From the NCBI GenBank assembly GCA_017509685.1, contig JAFWPA010000074.1:1-35823 (forward strand): 35,823 nt of DNA, written 5' to 3'. The position numbers and the translations under genes were made by a program. Within the stretch, counting starts at the first letter, position 1. Each line of letters opens with the position of its first letter. Positions 1-8,177 of this stretch are shown here, in pieces. This DNA comes from Bacteroidales bacterium (lineage in GTDB: Bacteria; Bacteroidota; Bacteroidia; Bacteroidales; UBA932). The notes below the pieces were generated by a model. The model worked only from the letters and a program-made list of their open reading frames with translations. It was not told the origin of the DNA and did not search any database.

Positions 1-473
1 CGCCCGCCCAGGCCGGTTTCAATGACCGCTACGTCCACCCCGGAATCGGCGAACCATTTGAACGCCAGGCCGGTAGTGATTTCGAAGAAGGAAAGTTCGT
101 GCTCCGTGATCCACGGCATCCACCGCGTAAGGAAGTCGAAGACGTATTCTTTGGACACCAGGCCTTCGGCGGTGCGCATACGCTCGCGGAAATCCAGCAG
201 ATGCGGCGAAGTGAAAAGGCCGGTCTTAAGCCCGCAGGAGGCCAGGGCCGATGCCAACATATTCGCCACCGAACCCTTGCCGTTGGTACCGGCGATGTGG
301 ATGCTGCGGAACTGCCGGGAGGGATGTCCCAGGACCTCTTCAAAGGCCTGCATCCGCTCCAGCCCCGGCTTGTACGCCCCGGCGCTGAACCCATCCTTCT
401 GCACGGACGGAAACCGCCGGAAAATGTCCTGCACCAGCGCCTGGTAAGCCGCTTCTGTGAATACCGTATCCAT
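1..473 (-). CDS. folC: Folylpolyglutamate/dihydrofolate synthase, N-terminal part (cut by window edge)
   Basis: This reading frame starts at ATG 473 and stays open to the window edge, giving about 157 residues. FolC is the Mur-ligase-family cytosolic enzyme that adds glutamate to folates, and often also makes dihydrofolate from dihydropteroate. Visible family marks are the P-loop AGTNGKGS at residues 61-68, TSPHL at 88-92, an FFEITT stretch near 130-134, and VIETGLGG at the cut end, all in the family's order and spacing. The rest of the ATPase domain and the C-terminal domain lie outside the window. A TATCTTTG promoter element ends only 7 nt before the ATG. The gene is divergent from the PurL-like gene. 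The family call is confident; whether the enzyme is bifunctional cannot be judged. Confidence 0.93.
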   Translation of the reverse strand, partial: MDTVFTEAAYQALVQDIFRRFPSVQKDGFSAGAYKPGLERMQAFEEVLGHPSRQFRSIHIAGTNGKGSVANMLASALASCGLKTGLFTSPHLLDFRERMRTAEGLVSKEYVFDFLTRWMPWITEHELSFFEITTGLAFKWFADSGVDVAVIETGLGG

Positions 474-480
474 AGTAACA

Positions 481-488
481 CAAAGATA
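481..488 (-). promoter_or_regulatory. -7 promoter element for folC
   Basis: On the minus strand this reads TATCTTTG, a match to the Bacteroidota -7 consensus TAnnTTTG. Only 7 nt separate it from the folC ATG, so the mRNA would have almost no leader. The -33 TTTG element is not clear at the expected distance. Confidence 0.5.
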
Positions 489-511
489 CAAAAAAATGCC
501 GAAGGACTAAC

Positions 512-544
512 CCTTGCCAATTCGCGGAAAATTGCCTAAATTTG
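512..544 (+). promoter_or_regulatory. Promoter of the PurL-like/phoH unit
   Basis: TAAATTTG at 537-544 fits TAnnTTTG, with a weak -33 candidate (CTTG, 512-515) 21 nt upstream. The ATG at 549 follows the last G by only 4 nt, so transcription should start at or next to the start codon. Confidence 0.55.
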
Positions 545-548
545 AAGC

Positions 549-1676
549 ATGAGTGGGAAAGCAGACCTGTTAAACAGCAATTACATTATTGACGGGGTAC
601 AGATGGCGCTCACGCCCCAGAAGATGCTCCGGGAATGTATGGTGGAACCGCCCCTGGAACCGGACGGAGACGCCCCTACCCTTGCCGATGAACGGGAAGA
701 CCCCGCACCGGACAATTACTCCTACGACGAATCCCTTATCGAACGGTATGCCCAGCTGATCCAGTATCTGGAAAAGCGGGAGCTGCCCATTCCCTTTGCC
801 GGTTCCTATTCGGCCGGAAAAGTGGCCCAGGCACTGCTGGACGCCATCTGGATGAATGGCCATTTCCGCCTGGGAGACCTGAGCCTCAAGGCAGAATGGA
901 AGTGGAACGACAAGGAAATCGGCCTGCCCGCCGCATTCTACAACTCGGTGGAAGAGGCGTGCAGCTACATCGACGCCCTGGGCGTGAAGATAGAGAAATA
1001 CAGCGTTACCGGCGGTGTGCCGTCCGTGGCCTTCAAGGCTTCTACCGTGGCCGAAGTGGACGACGACGAAATCACCGAAGAGGAGAGCCTGCTGCGGGAC
1101 CTGCCATACCGCACCGTGAATCCCCGCATGTCCCGTCGGCGCAAGGTTGCCGCGTCCCTGGTGCCGGAACCCTCCGACTGGCTCCTGTACATCCCCTTCG
1201 ACCCCTGCGACTTCCGCCTGGGCGGCAGCGCCCTGTCCCAGGCACTGCATACCACACCCTCCACGGCCCCGGACATCCAGGACGCCGATTATTTCATCGA
1301 CTGCTACGAAGTGGTGCGGGAACTGGTGGAAGACGGCGTGGTGAAAGCCGGCGCCACCGTGGGCGAAGGCGGCCTGATGATGGCCCTGCGTTCGCTTGCC
1401 ACCGCTAACGGGGCCGATGTATGCATCCGGGACATCTGCAAGGCCTACGGCGACGAAAAGCCCGTGCGGGTGCTCTTCGGCGAAGTTCCCGGCGTGGTGA
1501 TCCAGATAGCCGACATCGACTATGATTACGTGGACGCCGAACTCATTCTGCAGGACGTGGTGTACTTTCCCATCGGCCATCCCGTTCCCGGGAAACCCGG
1601 CGTACAGCTGTCCGACAAAGTGGAAATCCCGCAAATTCTCGAATCCCTCTTAAATACCCTGGAAGGTGAAGACTAA
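549..1676 (+). CDS. PurL C-terminal-domain-like (AIR synthase-related) protein, function unknown
   Basis: This 375-residue soluble protein has no signal peptide. Its second half resembles the last synthase domain of long-form PurL (FGAM synthase): FRLGGSAL at 222-229, a stretch near 245-285 corresponding to PurL's region before and around its HDxSxGGL motif, and LFGEVPGVVIQI at 309-320, like the LFxExPGVV region. The PurL HD is replaced: VGEGGL (271-276) stands where HDxSxGGL is expected, so catalytic or ATP-binding residues appear lost. The N-terminal ~200 residues are not recognised. It lacks the glutaminase domain and is far shorter than PurL (about 1200 residues), so a true FGAM synthase is unlikely. 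Its 3' end overlaps the PIN-PhoH gene by 11 nt, indicating coupled translation. Confidence 0.7.
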   Translation: MSGKADLLNSNYIIDGVQMALTPQKMLRECMVEPPLEPDGDAPTLADEREDPAPDNYSYDESLIERYAQLIQYLEKRELPIPFAGSYSAGKVAQALLDAIWMNGHFRLGDLSLKAEWKWNDKEIGLPAAFYNSVEEACSYIDALGVKIEKYSVTGGVPSVAFKASTVAEVDDDEITEEESLLRDLPYRTVNPRMSRRRKVAASLVPEPSDWLLYIPFDPCDFRLGGSALSQALHTTPSTAPDIQDADYFIDCYEVVRELVEDGVVKAGATVGEGGLMMALRSLATANGADVCIRDICKAYGDEKPVRVLFGEVPGVVIQIADIDYDYVDAELILQDVVYFPIGHPVPGKPGVQLSDKVEIPQILESLLNTLEGED

Positions 1677-3006
1677 GACCAAGTCCAAAATCTTTGTGCT
1701 GGACACCAACATCATCCTGCACGACTACCAAAGCGTAAAACAGTTCAAGGACAACGATATCGTGATTCCCATCGCGGTGATCGAGGAACTGGACAAGTTC
1801 AAGAAAGGCGACGAAACCATCAACTTCAACACCCGCGCTTTCATGCGGGAAATCAATACGCTGGTGGAGAGCCACAAGATGGGTCCCCGGGGTGTTCCGC
1901 TGGGCCCCAAGATGGGTTACATCAAGATTGAACCCAACCATCCTTTCTCCGACGAATGGCAGACCCTGTTCCGCGACGATACCCAGGACCACCGCATCCT
2001 GGCCACAGCCATGTGGGTGCGGGACAACAATCCGGACCGTTTCGTGGCCCTGGTCACCAAGGACATCAACCTGCGCCTGAAAGCCAAGGCTGCCGGAATG
2101 GAAGCCCAGGATTACCTCACGGACCGTGTGGACAACGAGGTGATGGACGCTCTGGAGAAGGAGGTCATTGAGATGGAAGCTTCCTCGGAAGCCCTGCAGC
2201 GCCTTTGTTATGGCCAGGACAACAGTATTCCCTGGCTGGAAGTAAGTTCCAAGGAGCCCCGGCCCAACCAGTTATACAAGTTCAATTACGGTGGTGTCAC
2301 CGTGTGCGCCCGCTACGACGCCCAGCGGGAAATGATTGTGCTGGTGCGCACGCAGCAGGCCTATGGCATCCGTCCCCGCAACGACGAACAGAAGTTTGCC
2401 ATGGACGCCTGCCTAAACCCGGACATTCCGCTGGTATCCCTCACCGGCGGCGCGGGCACGGGGAAGACGCTCATCGCGCTGGCATCGGCCCTGGAACAGG
2501 AGGACGAATACGACCAGATTCTGCTCACGCGTCCCACCGTGGTGCTGGGCGGCCAGGATATCGGCTTCCTGCCCGGAGACCAGAAGAGCAAGATGAGCCC
2601 CTACGTGCAGCCGCTGCTGGACAACCTGGAAGTAATCAAGCACTGCTTCAAACCCGGCAGCAAGCAGGCCCAGCGCCTGGAAAACCTGCTCAAGGAGGAG
2701 AAGCTGCTCATATCCCCGCTGGCCTACATCCGTGGCCGTTCCCTGGGCAAGGTCTATTTCATTGTGGACGAAGCCCAGAACCTTACCCCGCACGAGATGA
2801 AGACCATCATCACCCGCGCCGGAGAAGGCACCAAGATGGTCTTTACCGGAGACGTCTTCCAGATTGACCAGCCCTATCTGGACCAGTGGTCCAACGGCCT
2901 CACCCACCTGGGAGAGAAGATGAAGGGCCAGTTCCTGTTCCAGCACGTCTTCCTGCGAAAAGGCGAACGCTCCATGCTTTCGGAGATTGCTTCGAAGTTG
3001 TTGTAG
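1666..3006 (+). CDS. PIN domain-PhoH family ATPase (PhoH2 type)
   Basis: A 446-residue cytosolic protein combining an N-terminal PIN nuclease domain with a C-terminal PhoH ATPase domain. PIN acidic residues are visible at D13 (VLDTN), E41 or D43, D108 (QDHR) and D133 (TKD). The ATPase part has Walker A GGAGTGKT at 261-268 and Walker B FIVDEAQN at 365-372. Proteins of this PIN-PhoH architecture are known as RNA-unwinding, RNA-cleaving ATPases; cellular targets are mostly unknown. The start chosen is GTG 1666, which overlaps the previous stop and gives LDTN the usual N-terminal position; no ATG precedes the PIN motif. It is the last gene before a strong hairpin. The family call is confident; the role in this organism is not known. 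Confidence 0.9.
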   Translation: MKTKTKSKIFVLDTNIILHDYQSVKQFKDNDIVIPIAVIEELDKFKKGDETINFNTRAFMREINTLVESHKMGPRGVPLGPKMGYIKIEPNHPFSDEWQTLFRDDTQDHRILATAMWVRDNNPDRFVALVTKDINLRLKAKAAGMEAQDYLTDRVDNEVMDALEKEVIEMEASSEALQRLCYGQDNSIPWLEVSSKEPRPNQLYKFNYGGVTVCARYDAQREMIVLVRTQQAYGIRPRNDEQKFAMDACLNPDIPLVSLTGGAGTGKTLIALASALEQEDEYDQILLTRPTVVLGGQDIGFLPGDQKSKMSPYVQPLLDNLEVIKHCFKPGSKQAQRLENLLKEEKLLISPLAYIRGRSLGKVYFIVDEAQNLTPHEMKTIITRAGEGTKMVFTGDVFQIDQPYLDQWSNGLTHLGEKMKGQFLFQHVFLRKGERSMLSEIASKLL

Positions 3007-3045
3007 CGCGTGGATGTAAATATTTGATTATTAATTATATAAACA

Positions 3046-3078
3046 AATGACCCCGGGGTGAATTTACCCGGGGTCATT
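3046..3078. terminator. Bidirectional terminator hairpin between phoH and ppdK
   Basis: A perfect 12-bp inverted repeat (AATGACCCCGGG at 3046-3057, its complement at 3067-3078) with a 9-nt loop lies between convergent genes. AT-rich sequence flanks both sides but there is no long T run, so it may work in both directions with moderate strength. Confidence 0.8.
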
Positions 3079-3116
3079 AGCGTTATTTATTGACTATCAG
3101 AGAGATAGCCCCACGG

Positions 3117-5840
3117 CTATTTGCTCTGCTGGATCTGGGCCTGCGCCGCGGCGAGGCGGGCGATGGGCACGCGGAACGGGCTGCAGGACACATAGTCGAT
3201 GCCGATGGTGTTGAAGAACTCGATGGACTTGGGATCGCCACCGTGTTCACCGCAGATACCGCACTGCAGGTTCGGGCGCTTGCTGCGGCCACGCTCTACA
3301 CCCAGCTGCACCAGCTGGCCCACGGCCTTGGTGTCGATGGTCTGGAACGGGTCGGAATCCAGAATCTTGTTACCCAGGTAATCACCCATGAAGGTACCGA
3401 TATCGTCGCGGCTGAAGCCGAAGGTCATCTGGGTGAGGTCGTTGGTACCGAAGCTGAAGAATTCGGCGGTGCGGGCCATACGGTCGGCGGTGAGGGCAGC
3501 GCGAGGGATCTCGATCATGGTACCGAACTGGTAGTCGATGAGCTGGGCGGTGTGGGCCTCAACCTCGGCCTTGATGCGGTCGCAGATCACCTTCTGGAAA
3601 TTGAGCTCGCGGGCGCTGATGGTCACGGGGATCATGATTTCCGGGTGCGGGTGCAGGCCTTCCTTCTGGAGTTCGGCGGTGGCGGTGAAGATGGCACGGT
3701 ACTGAGTCTCGGCGATGAGCGGGAAGCTCACGTGCAGACGTACGCCGCGGTGACCCATCATCGGGTTCACCTCGTGCAGGCTTTCGCCACGCTTCTCCAC
3801 TTCCTTCACGGAAATGCCCAGATCCTTGGCCAGTTCTTCCTTCTTGTCCTTACCCTGCGGTACGAACTCGTGGAGCGGCGGATCCAGCAGACGGAACACA
3901 ACGGGCTTGCCATCCATCACGCGGAGGGTTTCCTTCACGGCGGCCTTCATGTAAGGCTCGAGCTCGGCGAGGGCTTCCTTGCGCTCTTCGTCGGTGTTGC
4001 ACAGGATCATCTTGCGCAGTTTGGACAGCGGCTGCTCGGAGTTGCGGCCATAGAACATGTGCTCGATACGGAACAGGCCGATACCCTGAGCACCAAACTT
4101 GAGGGCGCGGGCAGCATCTTCCGGCGTATCGGCGTTGGTGCGGATACCCAGCTTGCGGAATTTGTCGCACATACCCATGAACTTGGCGAACAGCGGGTTC
4201 TCACTGGCGTCCATGGTCTCGATGGCACCTTCGTACACCAGACCCTTGGCACCGTTCAGGGACAGCCACTCACCCTCCTTGTACGGCTTGCCGCCGCCGA
4301 AGGAAACGGTCTTGTCCTTGAAGTTGATCTTGAGGGCGTCGCAGCCCACGATGCAGCACTTACCCCAACCACGGGCCACCAGGGCGGCGTGGGAGGTCAT
4401 GCCACCGCGCTCGGTGAGGATACCCACGGAGGCGTGCATACCGTCGATGTCTTCGGGAGAGGTCTCTTCACGGACCAGAATGCACTTCTTGCCAGCCTGG
4501 TTGTACTTGATAGCGTCTTCGGAGGTGAAGACAATCTGACCCACGGCGCCGCCCGGGGAAGCGGGCAGACCCTGTGCCAGCACGGCAGCCTTCTTCTCGG
4601 AGGCCGGATCCAGGATGGGGTGCAGAACCTCGTCCAGCTGGGCGGGGGCAACGCGCATCACGGCGGTCTTCTCGTCGATGAGGCCTTCCTCTACCATATC
4701 CACGGCCATCTGCAGGGCGGCCAGACCGGTGCGCTTGCCAATACGGCACTGCAGCATCCACAGCTTGCCTTCCTGGATGGTGAACTCGATATCCTGCATA
4801 TCCTGGAAGTGATCCTCCAGATGCTTGCGGATGTCGTCCAGTTCCTTATAAACTTCCGGCATAGCCTTTTCCAGGGAAGCCAGATTCTTGTTCTTTTCGC
4901 TCTTGGTGGCCTCGTTCAGGGGGTTGGGGGTACGGATACCGGCAACCACGTCTTCGCCCTGGGCGTTGATGAGCCATTCACCATAGAACTTGTTGTCACC
5001 GTTGGCGGGGTTACGGGAGAAAGCCACACCGGTAGCGGAGGTGTCACCCATATTACCGAACACCATGGACTGTACGTTCACAGCGGTACCCCAGTCATCC
5101 GGAATGTGCTCGATCTGACGGTAGCGGATAGCGCGCTTGCCGTTCCAGCTCTTGAACACGCCGCCGATGGAACCCCAAAGCTGAGCCTTGGCATCGTCCG
5201 GGAATTCAACGCCCAGCACTTCCTTGATGCGCACCTTGAAAGCTTCGGCCAGGTCCTTGAGCTGGTCGGCGGTGAGTTCGGTGTCGCTCTTGTAACCGTT
5301 GGCCTTCTTCACATCGTCCATCATGCGGTCCAGCTGCTGACGGATGCCCTGGCCATCGGCGGGCTCGATGCCTTCGGCCTTCTCCATCACAACGTCGGAG
5401 TACATCATGATGAGACGGCGGTATGCGTCGTACACGAAACGGGGGTTGCCGGTCTTCTTGATCATGCCGGGGATAGTGGCAGAGCACAGGCCGATATTGA
5501 GGATGGTGTCCATCATGCCGGGCATGGAGCTGCGGGCGCCGGAGCGGCAGCTTACGAGGAGCGGATCATTGGGGTCGCCGAATTTCTTGCCCATGATCTT
5601 TTCAGTGGCTTCCAGGGCCTCGGCTACCTCGGCGCGGAGTTCGGGGGTGTAACCACCGCCCAGACGGTAGTACTCCGTGCAGCACTCGGTAGTAATGGTG
5701 AAGCCGGCGGGAACGGGCATACCCAGGAGATTCATCTCGGCCAGGTTGGCACCCTTGCCACCCAGAAGCTCTCTCATTTTACCATCGCCCTCGGCGTGTT
5801 TTCCGCCGAAACGATAGACTCTTTTCTTTTTTTCTGCCAT
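3117..5840 (-). CDS. ppdK: Pyruvate, phosphate dikinase
   Basis: A 907-residue cytosolic enzyme that interconverts pyruvate, ATP and phosphate with phosphoenolpyruvate, AMP and pyrophosphate, a major glycolysis/gluconeogenesis step in anaerobic Bacteroidota. The ATP-grasp N-terminal domain shows GGKGANLAEM (27-36) and SCRSGARSSMPGMMDT (97-112). The phosphohistidine domain has GGMTSHAALVARG (479-491) with the catalytic His484. The C-terminal PEP/pyruvate barrel has GICGEHGGDP with Cys863, the expected acid/base. The length is normal. ATG 5840 begins right before the usual N-terminal motif region. It is transcribed alone from a nearby promoter and ends at a shared terminator. Directly upstream lies the candidate small RNA. 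Confidence 0.97.
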   Translation of the reverse strand: MAEKKKRVYRFGGKHAEGDGKMRELLGGKGANLAEMNLLGMPVPAGFTITTECCTEYYRLGGGYTPELRAEVAEALEATEKIMGKKFGDPNDPLLVSCRSGARSSMPGMMDTILNIGLCSATIPGMIKKTGNPRFVYDAYRRLIMMYSDVVMEKAEGIEPADGQGIRQQLDRMMDDVKKANGYKSDTELTADQLKDLAEAFKVRIKEVLGVEFPDDAKAQLWGSIGGVFKSWNGKRAIRYRQIEHIPDDWGTAVNVQSMVFGNMGDTSATGVAFSRNPANGDNKFYGEWLINAQGEDVVAGIRTPNPLNEATKSEKNKNLASLEKAMPEVYKELDDIRKHLEDHFQDMQDIEFTIQEGKLWMLQCRIGKRTGLAALQMAVDMVEEGLIDEKTAVMRVAPAQLDEVLHPILDPASEKKAAVLAQGLPASPGGAVGQIVFTSEDAIKYNQAGKKCILVREETSPEDIDGMHASVGILTERGGMTSHAALVARGWGKCCIVGCDALKINFKDKTVSFGGGKPYKEGEWLSLNGAKGLVYEGAIETMDASENPLFAKFMGMCDKFRKLGIRTNADTPEDAARALKFGAQGIGLFRIEHMFYGRNSEQPLSKLRKMILCNTDEERKEALAELEPYMKAAVKETLRVMDGKPVVFRLLDPPLHEFVPQGKDKKEELAKDLGISVKEVEKRGESLHEVNPMMGHRGVRLHVSFPLIAETQYRAIFTATAELQKEGLHPHPEIMIPVTISARELNFQKVICDRIKAEVEAHTAQLIDYQFGTMIEIPRAALTADRMARTAEFFSFGTNDLTQMTFGFSRDDIGTFMGDYLGNKILDSDPFQTIDTKAVGQLVQLGVERGRSKRPNLQCGICGEHGGDPKSIEFFNTIGIDYVSCSPFRVPIARLAAAQAQIQQSK

Positions 5841-5889
5841 AATACTAGTATTTGGTTAAATAATTTAAAAATTTTTCGTCTTAAACGTG

Positions 5890-5932
5890 CAAATATACAA
5901 AAAATTACCGGATTTCCCCATAAAAATATGGG
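5890..5932 (-). promoter_or_regulatory. ppdK promoter with an adjacent palindrome
   Basis: On the minus strand TATATTTG (5897-5890) fits TAnnTTTG, leaving a leader of roughly 40 nt to the ATG at 5840. No good -33 TTTG is seen. A perfect palindrome (CCCATA, 4-nt loop, TATGGG, 5917-5932) sits at about the -33 position and could be an operator; that part is speculative. Confidence 0.45.
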
Positions 5933-5951
5933 ACCATAATGGAAGACCCGA

Positions 5952-6042
5952 TAAAAATGAGACCGGCGCCCCTCCCCAAGGGCGCCGGTCAGGTATATAA
6001 AACGAACTTAACAAATAGACATGAAGGGAACCTTCGATGTCC
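5952..6042 (-). ncRNA. Candidate small RNA upstream of ppdK (about 90 nt)
   Basis: A complete Bacteroidota promoter (6077-6047) is followed about 5 nt later by a hairpin (6041-6018: GACATCGAAGG, 3-nt loop, CCTTCATGTC, one bulge), then an unpaired U-rich stretch, then an 11-bp GC-rich terminator stem (5990-5961) followed by a T run at 5957-5953. This gives a discrete RNA of about 90 nt with no plausible coding frame beyond four codons. It starts just after the terminator of the LytTR gene and ends about 55 nt before the ppdK promoter element. It does not look like 6S, SRP RNA or tmRNA. It could instead be a terminated leader (attenuator) for ppdK, but ppdK has its own promoter element downstream. 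Confidence 0.6.
5961..5990 (-). terminator. Rho-independent terminator of the candidate small RNA
   Basis: A perfect 11-bp stem (GACCGGCGCCC at 5961-5971, complement at 5980-5990) with an 8-nt loop is followed on the minus strand by TCATTTTTAT, the layout of an intrinsic terminator. Confidence 0.85.
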
Positions 6043-6046
6043 AGGG

Positions 6047-6077
6047 CAAAGTTACAATCTTTTATTGGTAAAACAAA
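6047..6077 (-). promoter_or_regulatory. Promoter of the candidate small RNA
   Basis: On the minus strand, TTTG (6077-6074), a 19-nt spacer, and TAACTTTG (6054-6047) match both Bacteroidota promoter elements and their spacing. It is one of the two best promoter matches in the window, with no coding sequence behind it. Confidence 0.7.
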
Positions 6078-6080
6078 CAA

Positions 6081-6131
6081 AACTTACAGTTTCAACTAAA
6101 ATAAAATATTTTAGTTAATAGATTGTAAGTT
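6081..6131 (-). terminator. Terminator of the PUL operon
   Basis: A long AT-rich hairpin follows the last PUL gene: outer arms AACTTACA (6081-6088) and TGTAAGTT (6124-6131), inner perfect 10-bp arms (6094-6103 and 6107-6116) with a 3-nt loop. On the minus strand it is followed by a T-rich stretch (TTGTTTGTTTT), which also carries the -33 element of the next promoter. Confidence 0.7.
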
Positions 6132-6152
6132 AACCCCCTATCTATCACTTAC

Positions 6153-6965
6153 TTATAGGAGCGCGGTAACACTCTCATAATAGCGCTTGGAAACAGGGAT
6201 GGGCTTGACGCCTTCCTGGTCCAGCTGGGCAAGGGCATAACCGTTGGCATCCTTCTTCAGCAGTTCCACGTGGGCTGCGTTCAGGAAATAGGAGCGGTGG
6301 CAGCGGACCAGGCCGTGGCGCAGGAGGAGTTCCTCCAGGGAGCGCATGGAAGCGCGCAGGTTGAAATCCTTAACGCGGCCGTTGTCCAGATGAACCACGT
6401 GTACGTAGTTGTCTTCGGCCTCGATGTAGAGCACCTGCTCCGACGAAACTACCAGTTTCAGGCGTTTCTGGTCGTCGTGGAAACGGATGAGGGTTTTCTC
6501 GTCCGGCACCACGCCACGCACAGCCTCCTTGGAGAGCACATATACCTGCACGGCCAGGGACAGGATGGACACAGGGAATACCAGGATGCCCGCCATGTAC
6601 AGCACGCACAGGGACATCACGGAGAAGTAAGGCCTTACGCCGGCCCAGCCGATGCCCATGGGGATGGACATGAACAAACCGCACAGGACGGCTTCCCCTA
6701 CGCACCAGATGACGTATAACGCGGCATTCAGGTCTATGCTACGCCGCAGGATGAACAGCAGCATCCGGGACAGGGACATCACGCCCAGCACAATGAGGGT
6801 GCAAATAATCAAATTCAGCGTGTAGCGCTGCCCGCCGGGCGCCAGGAAGACATCCAGGTTGAAGGGCCGATAGGCCAGCACGAAGAGGAAAAAGAACAGC
6901 GGCACCAGCACCATGAACATGGTGTTCACCGGCATCTTATAGAAGGTACGGGAGATGGTCTTCAT
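6153..6965 (-). CDS. Membrane-anchored LytTR DNA-binding protein
   Basis: A 270-residue protein with about four hydrophobic membrane segments (roughly 15-32, 50-73, 80-100, 112-143) followed by a cytoplasmic LytTR DNA-binding domain (about 165-270; IEAEDNYVHV at 181-190, RCHRSYFLN at 221-229). It has no receiver domain, so a phosphorelay is not needed; DNA binding may be tuned by the membrane part. It starts 3 nt after the GH53 stop and is the last gene of the PUL operon, so it probably feeds back on this locus or responds to its products. Its target is unknown; it may share the operator at 21020-21049. Confidence 0.85.
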   Translation of the reverse strand: MKTISRTFYKMPVNTMFMVLVPLFFFLFVLAYRPFNLDVFLAPGGQRYTLNLIICTLIVLGVMSLSRMLLFILRRSIDLNAALYVIWCVGEAVLCGLFMSIPMGIGWAGVRPYFSVMSLCVLYMAGILVFPVSILSLAVQVYVLSKEAVRGVVPDEKTLIRFHDDQKRLKLVVSSEQVLYIEAEDNYVHVVHLDNGRVKDFNLRASMRSLEELLLRHGLVRCHRSYFLNAAHVELLKKDANGYALAQLDQEGVKPIPVSKRYYESVTALL

Positions 6966-6968
6966 GGA

Positions 6969-8150
6969 TTAATCGGCAAATACATCCATGACGGAAGTGG
7001 GTTTTCCGGCCGATGTAAAGGCGCCCATGTTGTACGCATTCCAGGTTTCGGACTTGCCGGTGTATTTCTGGATAGCAGCTTTATCGGAGTACACGGCGGG
7101 CTTCCAGCTGCCGTCCACTTCCGGTTCCCAGTAGAACACGCCGGTAACGCCGTCCACCTTGCGGATTTCTGTCATAAAGGACTCCAGCACATTCTTGGCT
7201 TCAGTTTCTCCTGCGGGCGTTTTCACGCCCACTTCAGAGATAATGACGGGGACTTTGAACGTGGTGATGAGATTCTTCACTGCCGTCACGGCCTGGCTGT
7301 TGGCCTGAGCGGGTTGGAGTTGGGTACTTCCACTCCAGGCCTCCTGCGGATAATGGGAAAGGGCGATGGCGTCCATCAGGCCGCCTTGGTTCTTGAAGTT
7401 GGTAAGCCACCAGTTGTTGTTGGAAAGGTCCCAGGCTTTGTCTATATGCGGCATCACCAGGGCGTCGGGATAAACGGCCTTGGCGGCTTCGTAACCGGCG
7501 TTGGAGAGCTTGATATAGTTGTTGAACTCGTTCCCTTTCTGGTTATACTGGAGGTCGCCGATACCGAACAGCATACCCCCACGCGTCTCGTTGCCAATCT
7601 GGACCCAGTTCACCGTGACGTCGTTGTCCTTCAGGGCCTGCAGCACTTCCGTGGTGTGGTCTTTCACGTGCTGGCACATCTTGGCAATGTCGGCCTTGTC
7701 GGCGTTCCAGGTGGCGGGAATCTGCTGCCGGCCGGGATCGGCGAAAAAGTCGCTGTAGTGGAAGTCCACCATCAGCGCCAACTTGGCGGCGGTTACCTTC
7801 TTGGCCACGGCCAGGACATCATCCTTTCCGCTCCATCCATGATAGGGATCCACCCACACGCGCAGACGGATAGCATTGATGCCGCAGTCCTGCAGCACCT
7901 CCAGCAGGGAGGCCTGGGTGCCGTCTTTCTTCTGGAACTTGCGCCCGCCGGCCTCCATCTCCGAGGCCCAGCCGATATCGGCCCCCTTGGCGAAGGAAGG
8001 CGTCTCTACAGGTATTACCTCGGGAACAGGCTGCGGTTCCGGGCCGGGGCCGGGTTCCGGAGTGGGATCAGGGGATGGATTAATCTTACTGCCGCACGCG
8101 CAGGCAAAAGCCGCAAAAAAAGCGGCCATAAAAAGTATTTTTCCTTTCAT
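6969..8150 (-). CDS. GH53 endo-beta-1,4-galactanase, lipoprotein
   Basis: A 393-residue arabinogalactan endo-beta-1,4-galactanase (family GH53), which cuts beta-1,4-galactan side chains of pectin. The N-terminus is a lipoprotein signal with candidate lipid cysteines at 17 or 19, then a Pro/Glu-rich linker (26-48) typical of surface lipoproteins. The catalytic domain starts with KGADIGWASEME (55-66), continues through IRLRVWVDP (94-102), carries the acid/base Glu188 in QIGNET and the nucleophile Glu306 in IISEVGV, and has FYWEPE near 339-344. Length is normal. It lies 27 nt after the GH13 gene in the PUL operon. Its place beside starch-type genes is unusual. Confidence 0.93.
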   Translation of the reverse strand: MKGKILFMAAFFAAFACACGSKINPSPDPTPEPGPGPEPQPVPEVIPVETPSFAKGADIGWASEMEAGGRKFQKKDGTQASLLEVLQDCGINAIRLRVWVDPYHGWSGKDDVLAVAKKVTAAKLALMVDFHYSDFFADPGRQQIPATWNADKADIAKMCQHVKDHTTEVLQALKDNDVTVNWVQIGNETRGGMLFGIGDLQYNQKGNEFNNYIKLSNAGYEAAKAVYPDALVMPHIDKAWDLSNNNWWLTNFKNQGGLMDAIALSHYPQEAWSGSTQLQPAQANSQAVTAVKNLITTFKVPVIISEVGVKTPAGETEAKNVLESFMTEIRKVDGVTGVFYWEPEVDGSWKPAVYSDKAAIQKYTGKSETWNAYNMGAFTSAGKPTSVMDVFAD

Positions 8151-8177
8151 GGCCGCAAGTTAGCAAATTTTCTTGAA

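Noticed and set aside
5865-6080. A 71-codon minus-strand open frame over the small RNA region
   Set aside because: It runs straight through the terminator stem and both promoter elements and encodes nothing recognisable.
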